The position numbers were made by a program, and so were the translations under genes. Under the pieces are notes generated by a model, which saw only the letters and a program-made list of their open reading frames with translations, searched no databases and had not been told where the DNA came from. Source: Paradesertivirga superstes (GTDB taxonomy: Bacteria > Bacteroidota > Bacteroidia > Sphingobacteriales > Sphingobacteriaceae). From it: 64,000 nucleotides of DNA. Every line of letters begins with the position of its first letter. Within the stretch, counting starts at the first letter, position 1. Positions 45,331-53,105 of the stretch are shown in pieces. Where the stretch lies: positions 434,001-498,000 of the forward strand of contig NZ_JBBJCN010000003.1 in assembly GCF_037622515.1 (NCBI RefSeq), given 5' to 3'.

Positions 45331-46179
45331 TTGGAAGATTTAAAAGCATATATCGAAAGCGGGATTTTAGAGCTCTACGTGCTTGGCGACTTAACCGAAA
45401 GTGAACGCCTTGAAGTAGAACTTATGCTCGAAAAACATCCTGAGCTTAGGGCAGAGTTATTGGAAATTGAAAAAGCGTTAGAAAAATACGCCGAAGCACA
45501 TTCTCAAAACCCTCCTGATCAGATGCGTGCCCAAATCCTAAATATACTTGATACCAGAGATCGCCAAGATGAAAGTATCGTAGTGCCTATCGACACATAT
45601 TCTAACAAAAACACTTTTTATAAATTCGCTTTTGCTGCGTCGGTTGCACTCTTATTACTAAGTTTAATCGTGCTAATTAATCTTTATAGTCAATTAAAAG
45701 AATCTAATAATCAAATCGCAGTACTGCGCCAATCAAATCAGAAATTTTCTAATCATATAAGTTACGTAGAGGATCAGCTTAAAGTGGCAAATAAATCCTT
45801 GCAGATATTTCACAATCCGGACGAATATAAGATTGTGAAACTAAAAGGAACTCCAAATGCTCCCACAGCAAGCCTGATGATTGCTTTCAATCCGGAAAAC
45901 GAAGAAGTTATGATTGACATGGCTTCTCTGAAGATGCCCACAAATGACACGGAACACCAATATCAATTATGGGCAATGGTAAATGGGAATCCGGTAGACC
46001 TGGGTGTATTTGATGCTAAGGGCGATACATCAGGAATGATAAAAATGAGATCATTAAAAAATGCGCAGGCTTTTGCGGTCACTTTGGAACCAAAAGGTGG
46101 CAGTATTAATCCTACGATGGACCAAATGATGGTTATGGGCGCTGTTGAACTATTAAACCAGGAGACAGCAACTGATTAA
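45331..46179 (+). CDS. Membrane-anchored anti-sigma factor (RskA type)
   Basis: 282 residues from a TTG. The N-terminal cytoplasmic domain (1-90, SGILELYVLGDLTESERLEV) is the sigma-binding part without a zinc HxxxCxxC motif. One transmembrane helix (about 94-115) is followed by a coiled region and the RskA C-terminal periplasmic domain (NPENEEVMIDMASLKMP, YQLWAMVNGNPVDLGVFD, AFAVTLEPKGGS). It would hold the ECF sigma factor until an envelope signal triggers release. The one-base gap to the sigma gene indicates coupled translation. Confidence 0.9.
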   Translation: MEDLKAYIESGILELYVLGDLTESERLEVELMLEKHPELRAELLEIEKALEKYAEAHSQNPPDQMRAQILNILDTRDRQDESIVVPIDTYSNKNTFYKFAFAASVALLLLSLIVLINLYSQLKESNNQIAVLRQSNQKFSNHISYVEDQLKVANKSLQIFHNPDEYKIVKLKGTPNAPTASLMIAFNPENEEVMIDMASLKMPTNDTEHQYQLWAMVNGNPVDLGVFDAKGDTSGMIKMRSLKNAQAFAVTLEPKGGSINPTMDQMMVMGAVELLNQETATD

Positions 46180-46213
46180 TCATTCAATTTATAATCAGGA
46201 AAAACAATTCATT

Positions 46214-46408
46214 TTAATTCTGTCCTTTCTTGGTCACCCGCTTTATCTCTTTTATTAATCTGAATTTAAAAAATACAAATAAGGCGATAGCAAATACTGC
46301 AACGATCACTATACTGTACCTTTCCTCGTTGAATCCCCAAAAAAGGCACATTACCATAGTAAAAATGGCTATGTTATAAAAAACGTTTAAAAGAACTTTT
46401 TTAAACAT
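46214..46408 (-). CDS. Small membrane protein, possibly DUF6358
   Basis: 64 residues with two hydrophobic segments (about 8-24 and 31-49) and a basic end (RLIKEIKRVTKKGQ). It resembles, from memory, a small family found in Pedobacter relatives, but I cannot confirm the family here. It follows the rhodanese gene after a single base, so the two are probably one operon. Confidence 0.6.
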   Translation of the reverse strand: MFKKVLLNVFYNIAIFTMVMCLFWGFNEERYSIVIVAVFAIALFVFFKFRLIKEIKRVTKKGQN

Positions 46409-46409
46409 T

Positions 46410-46724
46410 CTAGTAAACAGGCATAGATGGATCGTACTTTTCTTTCCAGGCTAGTATCCCGCCTTCAAGATTATAAAGATTGTCAAACCCTAAAGTTTGA
46501 AGTTGCATAATAGCTGCGGCACTTCGTTTTCCGCTGCGACAATGTACAATTACAGGTTTATCTGTCTCAATTTTATCCGATTCTATCATTATTCCCGATA
46601 ATGGAATATTGACACCCCCTAAATTAGACACCTCATATTCAAAGGTTTCTCTAACATCAATCAGCTGGAAATCTTCGCCATTATCGATTTTTCTTTTTAA
46701 TTCTTCTACCGTTATTTCTTCCAT
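46410..46724 (-). CDS. Rhodanese-like sulfurtransferase domain protein
   Basis: 104 residues forming one rhodanese domain. DVRETFEYEVSNLGGVNIPL and the active loop VHCRSGKRSA with the catalytic Cys62 are present, followed by GFDNLYNLEGGILAWKE. Single-domain rhodaneses carry persulfide sulfur for metabolism or stress defence. A minus-strand TATCTTTG box (46742-46749) lies just upstream. Confidence 0.93.
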   Translation of the reverse strand: MEEITVEELKRKIDNGEDFQLIDVRETFEYEVSNLGGVNIPLSGIMIESDKIETDKPVIVHCRSGKRSAAAIMQLQTLGFDNLYNLEGGILAWKEKYDPSMPVY

Positions 46725-46864
46725 TTCATAGAATTTTTAAACAAAGATAATACTTATCCGGTATTTGATTGAGATGTTATTTTTAGCCTTTCATATTTAT
46801 TTTCAGTTAATTTGTAACAACTTACATCACAGGCCGTTTTATAAAATATTATTCTCTCAGTTTA

Positions 46865-47983
46865 ATGAAGAAAATCAATGACTTTTTCTGGTTTTGTTCC
46901 GGAACACATGTCGATACTTTAAAGAAATTTCCTACAGAACATAATAAATATGTTGGTATAGGGGCCACTATATTTTTTACTGCCCTATTCGCCTCCTTAT
47001 CAGGAGGCTACGCTATGTATTTTGTTTTCTCCGGAAACCCGGCTGCAATTCTGCTGGCTATTATATTCGGGCTAATATGGGGGCTGGCAATCTTCAATAT
47101 GGACCGGTATATTGTTTCGAGTATTACAAAAACCGGAACCGCCAATCAGCAAATCTTGCAGGCTACGCCGCGTATTTTACTCGCGATAATGATTGGAATT
47201 GTAATATCCCGCCCTCTGGAGCTGAAAATTTTCGATAAAGAAATCAGGCAGAAATTAAAAACAAGTTATTTGAATGGCCAGCGTTCAAAAATAGATACCC
47301 TTAACAATACTTTTAGCAATAAATATGTAACAGAACTACATAAAATAGTAGACCTTAAAGCGGAAAAAGATTCGCTGGAAAGAGATATTAATCTCTCACG
47401 TTACGTTCTGAACCAGGAGATTTTTGGAGACAAAAGCAGCCAAACTTCTGGAAAAGAGGGTTACGGTACCTATGCGAAACAAAAGGAAAGCGTTCTGAAT
47501 CAAAAAATTCAACGCCTGGAGACAGTCAGACAACAAATGACAACGCTGGAGAATTTCATATTACGACGCAAAGAGCTTGAAAGTATAACCAGCGAACGCA
47601 TGTTTAGCGGTAAACAATTAGACAGCCTGGCAAATGTCGCGGGCTTTGCCGACCGAAACTGGGCCTTAGGTCAGTTAAGCTTTAACACAGATGGTAGCAG
47701 AGACCTTGGTACCTACCTGGCTATTGCATTTATCAGCATGCTGTTCATTTTGTTTGAATGCCTTCCGGTTTTCGTGAAGCTTATGAGCCCCGTCGGGCCC
47801 TATGATATAGCCTTGCAAAATATTGAACTTTCGGCGGTGCACGGATCTTATAAAAATAAAGACTTTGATATAGCGGTAACAGATGGTGTTCAGGACACAA
47901 AAGTGGAAACCGAAATCCATAAACAGAAGCAAATTATTACCGGTAAATCTGCAAGAGAATTAGAGAATTACGATTGGGATTAA
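46865..47983 (+). CDS. DUF4407-family membrane protein
   Basis: 372 residues. Three hydrophobic helices near the N-terminus (about 31-52, 57-80 and 100-116) and one near 278-297 surround a long, charged, helical loop (about 120-270) that looks like a coiled coil (LKAEKDSLERDINLSR, QKIQRLETVRQQMTTLE). FCSGTHVDTLKKFPTEHNKY at the start and LAIFNMDRYIVSSI are typical of DUF4407, a family of unknown function. The topology suggests a periplasmic or cytoplasmic coiled stalk between membrane helices. It is a single gene. Confidence 0.85.
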   Translation: MKKINDFFWFCSGTHVDTLKKFPTEHNKYVGIGATIFFTALFASLSGGYAMYFVFSGNPAAILLAIIFGLIWGLAIFNMDRYIVSSITKTGTANQQILQATPRILLAIMIGIVISRPLELKIFDKEIRQKLKTSYLNGQRSKIDTLNNTFSNKYVTELHKIVDLKAEKDSLERDINLSRYVLNQEIFGDKSSQTSGKEGYGTYAKQKESVLNQKIQRLETVRQQMTTLENFILRRKELESITSERMFSGKQLDSLANVAGFADRNWALGQLSFNTDGSRDLGTYLAIAFISMLFILFECLPVFVKLMSPVGPYDIALQNIELSAVHGSYKNKDFDIAVTDGVQDTKVETEIHKQKQIITGKSARELENYDWD

Positions 47984-48065
47984 TTCGATCGGAAAAAATG
48001 TATGTGTGCAGTATTTCAAGCCAAACCAATGTACTTCATTTTTTAATTCGATACATCATTTTTTA

Positions 48066-48073
48066 AATTTGAA
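48066..48073 (+). promoter_or_regulatory. -7 box of the M28 peptidase gene
   Basis: TAAATTTG is an exact match to TAnnTTTG, about 50 bases before the ATG at 48124. Confidence 0.45.
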
Positions 48074-48123
48074 GATGAATCTGAAGCATACATGAGCTCA
48101 GATATATGCCCGTAAATAAATCT

Positions 48124-49425
48124 ATGAAAAAAGCTTATCTCATCTACATACTTGTTTTTCTCATTTCTTGTGTTGCTCAAAAACCCGAAAATCTTGTACA
48201 GCAAAACGATATTGAGAGAATTATTCGCACACTTTCCGCTGACGAGATGCAGGGAAGGGCAGTTTTTACTCCAGGAATTGAGAAAGCCGCCAGCTTTATC
48301 GAAAGCGAATTCAGGCAAATCGGCCTGCAACCATTTAAAGGTCAAAACACTTTCAGACAGGAGTTTTCAATGACCAATATAAAACCCATTGCTCTCAGTG
48401 TATCCGTTAACGGTAACGTGATAGATGAAAACAATGTATTAGTGATTACGGATAAACCAGGTTTAAACTGGAATACTGCCTCTGGGGTAGAAACACAATT
48501 CATTAAGTCCGGAGACATATTTATGTCGAGATACCGTTCTATTATGACACTTAATAAACCTGTTATAATTTTTGTTGACGAAGAGTTTTATGATGCTTTT
48601 AAGCGTGTGCGAAATTTTTTCATGGGCGAAAGGTTAATTGATGAACCCAGAGAAAATACTGCGGCCGTATTTATTATCGGAACAAAGGACCCTTCAACCT
48701 ATCAGATTAATTTCACAAATAAAATTGAACAGGCCCCCCTTTTTAATATAGCAGGAATAATTCCGGGAAAATCGAAACCTGATGAATATGTTATATTTTC
48801 AGGCCACTATGATCATTTAGGGATCCTTGAGGATGTTAAAGGAGACTCAATTGCGAACGGCGCCGACGATGACGCATCAGGAATTACCGCAGTAATGTCT
48901 TTGGCCAGATATTATAAAAAGCTGAATAACAATGAACGCACTTTAATATTTGTTGCTTTTACCGCTGAAGAATCAGGAATGATAGGCTCTAAATACTTTT
49001 CGGAAAAATTGAACCCGGATGAAATTAAAGCCATGTTTAATATTGAGATGATCGGAAAGGAATCTAAATTTGGAAAGAACTCTGCATTCATAACCGGATT
49101 CGACCGCTCTGATTTCGGAACTATTTTGCAAAAAAACCTTGTAGGTACCGGTTTTACTTTTTATCCTGATCCATACAAAGAACAACAACTTTTTTACCGT
49201 AGCGACAATGCTACTCTTGCTGCTCTTGGCGTGCCGGCTCATACTATTTCGACTGATCAGATTGATATCGATAAATTCTATCACACTGTAGATGATGAAT
49301 TTGAAACATTAAATATCGCTAATATTACAGCCACGATAAAAGCTATAGCTTTAAGTTCAAGGGGTATTGTAGCAGGTACAGAAACGCCTAAAAGGATAAC
49401 GCCAATTTCACCAAAAACGCCTTAA
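48124..49425 (+). CDS. M28-family zinc aminopeptidase, lipoprotein
   Basis: About 433 residues from the ATG at 48124, which gives the clean lipoprotein signal MKKAYL...FLISC (Cys16); an ATG 18 bases upstream is less suitable. The zinc-binding residues are visible in FSGHYDHLG, NGADDDASG, TAEESGMIGS (catalytic Glu pair), NIEMIGK and HTISTDQ. M28 enzymes remove N-terminal residues from peptides with two zinc ions. It would work at the outer or inner membrane surface. Its stop codon overlaps that of the convergent GNAT gene by 4 bases. Confidence 0.92.
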   Translation: MKKAYLIYILVFLISCVAQKPENLVQQNDIERIIRTLSADEMQGRAVFTPGIEKAASFIESEFRQIGLQPFKGQNTFRQEFSMTNIKPIALSVSVNGNVIDENNVLVITDKPGLNWNTASGVETQFIKSGDIFMSRYRSIMTLNKPVIIFVDEEFYDAFKRVRNFFMGERLIDEPRENTAAVFIIGTKDPSTYQINFTNKIEQAPLFNIAGIIPGKSKPDEYVIFSGHYDHLGILEDVKGDSIANGADDDASGITAVMSLARYYKKLNNNERTLIFVAFTAEESGMIGSKYFSEKLNPDEIKAMFNIEMIGKESKFGKNSAFITGFDRSDFGTILQKNLVGTGFTFYPDPYKEQQLFYRSDNATLAALGVPAHTISTDQIDIDKFYHTVDDEFETLNIANITATIKAIALSSRGIVAGTETPKRITPISPKTP

Positions 49426-49910
49426 AGAATCATCCTCATTACGTAATCATTTAATGTGTATTGATAATACGGGATATCGACTTCTTCAAAAACTTCGAAT
49501 CCATACTTCCTGTAAAAGTTTTGCGCCGGATTATTCCGGTTAACGTTTAGCTCTAAAATTTTGCCACCCTTGGCTCGTGCATCACGCTTGATGAAATTGG
49601 TTAAGTGAGTCCCCAGACCTTTCCCTTGTTCTTCGGGTAAGATATAAAGTTTATGAATCTTATAAATAAATTGCTGGCTATCTGATAAAGAATAAGATGC
49701 AAAAGCAAGCGCTTTGCCTTCCGCTTCAGCGAATATGAAAGTGATTCCCTCATCAAGTTGTGATTGCAAGCTTTCAATTGAATACATTTTACTGAGCATA
49801 AACTCAATTTGCTCTATCGGCAAAATGCTTTTATAAGTGGAATGCCAGATTGCATTAGCGAGCTGATGGATCAGGAAAATATCATTTGAGCTTGCCAGCC
49901 TGATATTCAT
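49422..49910 (-). CDS. GNAT-family N-acetyltransferase
   Basis: 162 residues. The acetyl-CoA-binding motif A is KLYILPEEQGKGLGTHLTNF, followed by LELNVNRNNPAQNFYRKYGF, the usual motif B. It transfers an acetyl group to a small molecule or protein N-terminus; the substrate is unknown. It starts 6 bases after the thiamine pyrophosphokinase-like gene and is probably in the same transcript. Confidence 0.9.
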   Translation of the reverse strand: MNIRLASSNDIFLIHQLANAIWHSTYKSILPIEQIEFMLSKMYSIESLQSQLDEGITFIFAEAEGKALAFASYSLSDSQQFIYKIHKLYILPEEQGKGLGTHLTNFIKRDARAKGGKILELNVNRNNPAQNFYRKYGFEVFEEVDIPYYQYTLNDYVMRMIL

Positions 49911-49916
49911 GTTTTT

Positions 49917-50483
49917 TTATAAGGTTTCGGCGATAAACGTAAATGGCTGTTCGAATGTTAGCGTATAGAACCCTTCTTTCTCGGTTTCGAAAATATGTTC
50001 GGTAATGGGAATCAATCCGGAAACATGTAAATTATGAGCTTCCAGGAGAACCTCTATTTCTTCTCCGGCAGTTTGCCATTTACTAAACCCTGGCTTTACC
50101 GGAAATATTTTCTGATGAGGTGTTAAAACTACAATATCTATTCTGTCAATATATACAGCATAATCCTTCGCCGAAAAAGAATCAGCGATGATATTTACAG
50201 CCGGATATTGCTCGCCTGTTAAATATTTAAGAGCATCCTGCAAGGGATCATCTTCTGTATGTATTACAATAGTTTCAGGCTGAGCAGCATAAGAAAGATT
50301 TTTACTTACCACGCCATCTATCTTAATCCCAAGAGAATCCACGGTTTCAAATATCTCTTCAACAACGATTACCGTAGGACTCCACTCTAAAAGCTGTCCC
50401 AGGTTTTCATGATTGAAACCTTCCATACTTATAATTAGCAGGGCAGGCTCTTGTTTTTCACGTATGATATGATGCGATGACAT
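49917..50483 (-). CDS. Thiamine pyrophosphokinase-like protein without active-site motif
   Basis: 188 residues. The start MSSHHIIREKQEPALLIISM and the phrases LGQLLEWSPTVIVVE and KYLTGEQYPAVNIIADSF match the Bacteroidota thiamine pyrophosphokinase family as I know it. Where that family has a GDxD motif (the Asp residues that bind Mg-ATP) this protein has VVSKNLSYAAQ, and the second motif (a DKTD-type loop) reads TEDDPLQDA. It is therefore unlikely to pyrophosphorylate thiamine. It may be a binding or regulatory relative. It lies between the thiE-like gene (21 bases) and a GNAT gene (6 bases). Family assignment is from memory of sequence patterns. Confidence 0.62.
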   Translation of the reverse strand: MSSHHIIREKQEPALLIISMEGFNHENLGQLLEWSPTVIVVEEIFETVDSLGIKIDGVVSKNLSYAAQPETIVIHTEDDPLQDALKYLTGEQYPAVNIIADSFSAKDYAVYIDRIDIVVLTPHQKIFPVKPGFSKWQTAGEEIEVLLEAHNLHVSGLIPITEHIFETEKEGFYTLTFEQPFTFIAETL

Positions 50484-50504
50484 AAAAACAAAAGTACTGA
50501 AGAC

Positions 50505-51140
50505 TTAATACACTTTTTTATAAATTTCTTTGAACGCAGAAACCGGATTATCAGACTTATTAACTGCAGCTGAGATAGCTACACCATATACCCCGGTTTT
50601 CATTACAGCATCTACATCTTCTATTCTAACACCGCCAACTGCAAGAACAGGGATTTCGATCCCGGCCCCTCTTATTTTATCGGAAAGTGATTTATAGCCC
50701 TCAATCCCCAATATCGCATATTCATTAGGCTTGGTGTCGGTTAAACTAAATGGGCCACAACCAATATAATCCACAACTCCGCTTGCTGCAATACGCTGAA
50801 TATCCTCGAATGTGTTTGCAGAAGCTCCTAATGTTTTTTCACTACCTATTTGTTCCCGAAATGTCGTAAAGTCAGCTTCCATATCTTCTATATGGACGCC
50901 TTGAATATCTGCTTGATCTAAAAGATGCGCATGATCAGTAACGATTAGTGTTGCCCCCCAGTCATCGCAAATAGCGGCTATTTGATGAAGATCGTTCAAA
51001 AGTTCATCATCATTCTTAGAAAAGCATCTATATTGGACCCATTTACATCCGGCTTCACAAGCAATTTGTGCTTGCTCAATATGACTCCTGCCATCTAAAT
51101 CCTGTGTTAAATAATGCAATTTGGCTATAAATTTTTTCAT
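50505..51140 (-). CDS. Thiamine phosphate synthase/TenI-like TIM-barrel protein
   Basis: 211 residues. The ThiE fold is clear from WVQYRCFSK, TLIVTDHAHLL, GVHIEDMEADF, YIGCGPFSLTDTKPNEY and PVLAVGGV...GVAISAAV. ThiE joins hydroxymethylpyrimidine diphosphate to thiazole phosphate. Several usual active-site residues are changed: the Lys two positions after the QxR arginine is Phe, the Asn of the LIVND strand is Thr, and the GQxD motif is absent. It could be a divergent ThiE, or a TenI-type tautomerase. It is followed by the pyrophosphokinase-like gene. Confidence 0.78.
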   Translation of the reverse strand: MKKFIAKLHYLTQDLDGRSHIEQAQIACEAGCKWVQYRCFSKNDDELLNDLHQIAAICDDWGATLIVTDHAHLLDQADIQGVHIEDMEADFTTFREQIGSEKTLGASANTFEDIQRIAASGVVDYIGCGPFSLTDTKPNEYAILGIEGYKSLSDKIRGAGIEIPVLAVGGVRIEDVDAVMKTGVYGVAISAAVNKSDNPVSAFKEIYKKVY

Positions 51141-51333
51141 TAGAATATAATTGTCTTTTAAGCTCTGAAGTCGTTCGAATGGCCTGGCATCAGCTTATTT
51201 TCACAGAGATTTATTTAGTTAGGTGTTCAAGAGAACGTTTCTCTAAGTTCATTTCGGCTTGCCCGCCCGTTCGAGCGGGTGAGAGCTAAGCTCATGCAGG
51301 TTTCATTAAACTGTGTTGGCCTTAACAGCTAAA

Positions 51334-52995
51334 TTACTTTAAAACTTCAATAATAGGTTGCCCGATATTACCATTAGGCTCCTGAATATGCAACAAAGCT
51401 GAAAGAGTTGAAGCAACATCGGACATACTTGTTAAACGGTTGGTTTTCCCTTGTTTAATTCCCCAGCCCATAAAAACTAAGGGAATATGGGTATCGTATG
51501 GATTCCAGGTGCCATGTGTGGTTCCGGTAACCTCGGTACCAGAGCCCTGATAGTAACCCGGATTGGTTATGATTTGAATTTCTCCGCTTCGCTTTTCATT
51601 ATAGCCATGGATAATCCGGGCTTTTAATACCTCAGGGATGGGTTCATTTCCAATATTTTTCAAGTCAACCACATAAGAAACATTTACTTGACTCTTATAA
51701 TAAGAAATTACATCCTTTTTAATCTGATTGATATCTAATCCTTTCTCATTAATCAGAGGATAATTAAAATGAACCTGATAATTAAACAAACTTCTAACTA
51801 CTTTATCGCTCCCATATTTCTTAGACAAAATTCCATTTAGCTCCTCAAGTCCCCGACTGCTATTATTTGTCGTGTTCCAAACTCCTGCCGGAATTTTATG
51901 ATCGCTTAAAAAGTTCGGATTATGGGCAGCTCCGTGGTCTGCTGACAGGAAAATAGTGTACTCTCCTTTTCCCACTACTTTATCGAGGTAGCTTAAAAAA
52001 CCAGCAATATCTCTGTCCAACCTAAGATAAGTGTCCTCAACTTCGACAGAATTCGGACCAAACTGGTGCCCTATATAATCGGTTGATGAAAGGCTGACAG
52101 CCAGAAAATCAGTGAAGTCGCCTTTTCCCATTTGTTCGCTCTCAATAGCTTTTTTTGCGAAATCAAGGGTATATGTATTAGCAAAAGGAGTATTTCTGAT
52201 AGCTCCCCAACCAGCTGTACGTCCCGCCCAAATATCATGCGGAAAAGCAGCTGTCGTTTCATTCCTATACTTTCCTTCATATCGCGAAGAATTGTCGGGA
52301 CTGCTTTGCTTATAGGTAGCAAGTGGATAAAGAGTCTCCCATTTATAATTTTCCTGGTTTTCAACTAATCGCCGATTATTAAACTCTTCTACCCATAATG
52401 GCAAATTTGCTCTGTAATAGGTACTGGTAATCCAATTCCCTGTTAAGTCGTCATACCAGTAAGCCGCATCGGCAGAATGACCTGCAGGCAGTATCCCACC
52501 CCTGTCCTTTAAAGCAATGCCGATAACTTTTGAGCGAAAGTTTGTTGCCAGCTTTAATTCATCAGTAATTGTACTTGACAGAAGATTTTTGGGCGACATC
52601 CTTCCGGCTCTTGAAGTAGTACCTACAGATTGAACTGATGTATCCTCAGTACAATACAATCTGTAACCTGAAGATTGAACGATCCAATCATTTCCTGCAA
52701 TGCCGTTAACCGAAGGAACAGAGCCTGTATATAAACTTGCATGACCGCAAGCTGTATAGGTTGGAACGTATCCTATCTGTGTATTTTCACAACTGAATCC
52801 TTCATTTAAAAGACGCTTAAACCCTCTGGAACCATACCGTTCATAATATCGATAAAGAAAATCCCAGCGCATTTGGTCCACAACCAACCCAACAACCAAT
52901 TTTGGTCTGGGCAATACAGCGGAAGATTTTTGTTGTGAGAATAATGAAGTACAATAAAAGGAAAAAACAACTAACGGAAGATATCTAAGTTTCAT
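51334..52995 (-). CDS. PafA-like secreted alkaline phosphatase
   Basis: 553 residues with a signal peptide (1-20, ending LFS/Q). The alkaline-phosphatase fold carries the metal Asp40 (VVDQMRWDF), nucleophile Thr81 (PTYTACGHAS), Asn102, the Lys-Asp-Arg triplet (163-165) that marks PafA phosphatases, the metal-binding STDYIGHQFGP and the final SADHGA and GTTHGTWNPYD-type loops. It is a calcium-independent, zinc-dependent phosphomonoesterase in the periplasm or on the surface. It lies between the thiamine-regulated TonB receptor and the thiE-like gene. A terminator separates it from the receptor. Confidence 0.93.
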   Translation of the reverse strand: MKLRYLPLVVFSFYCTSLFSQQKSSAVLPRPKLVVGLVVDQMRWDFLYRYYERYGSRGFKRLLNEGFSCENTQIGYVPTYTACGHASLYTGSVPSVNGIAGNDWIVQSSGYRLYCTEDTSVQSVGTTSRAGRMSPKNLLSSTITDELKLATNFRSKVIGIALKDRGGILPAGHSADAAYWYDDLTGNWITSTYYRANLPLWVEEFNNRRLVENQENYKWETLYPLATYKQSSPDNSSRYEGKYRNETTAAFPHDIWAGRTAGWGAIRNTPFANTYTLDFAKKAIESEQMGKGDFTDFLAVSLSSTDYIGHQFGPNSVEVEDTYLRLDRDIAGFLSYLDKVVGKGEYTIFLSADHGAAHNPNFLSDHKIPAGVWNTTNNSSRGLEELNGILSKKYGSDKVVRSLFNYQVHFNYPLINEKGLDINQIKKDVISYYKSQVNVSYVVDLKNIGNEPIPEVLKARIIHGYNEKRSGEIQIITNPGYYQGSGTEVTGTTHGTWNPYDTHIPLVFMGWGIKQGKTNRLTSMSDVASTLSALLHIQEPNGNIGQPIIEVLK

Positions 52996-53068
52996 TTATT
53001 TAAAATAACAGAGCCAAATCTCGCAATTGAAATTTAAAGTAAGGTTAATTTTTAATGAATAGAAAAAT

Positions 53069-53101
53069 TAATACATCTGCCCTTATCAGACAGATGTATT
53101 A
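53069..53101 (-). terminator. Terminator of the thiamine-linked TonB receptor gene
   Basis: Perfect 11-bp arms TAATACATCTG and CAGATGTATTA (53069-53079 and 53091-53101), 4 bases beyond the stop, followed on the minus strand by ATTTTTC. It indicates that the receptor transcript ends before the phosphatase gene. Confidence 0.85.
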
Positions 53102-53105
53102 GCAA

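Noticed and set aside
51230..51293. Inverted repeats upstream of the thiE-like gene as a second riboswitch
   Set aside because: AGAGAA-CGT-TTCTCT and a CCCG/CGGG hairpin are present but none of the TPP-element core sequences are.
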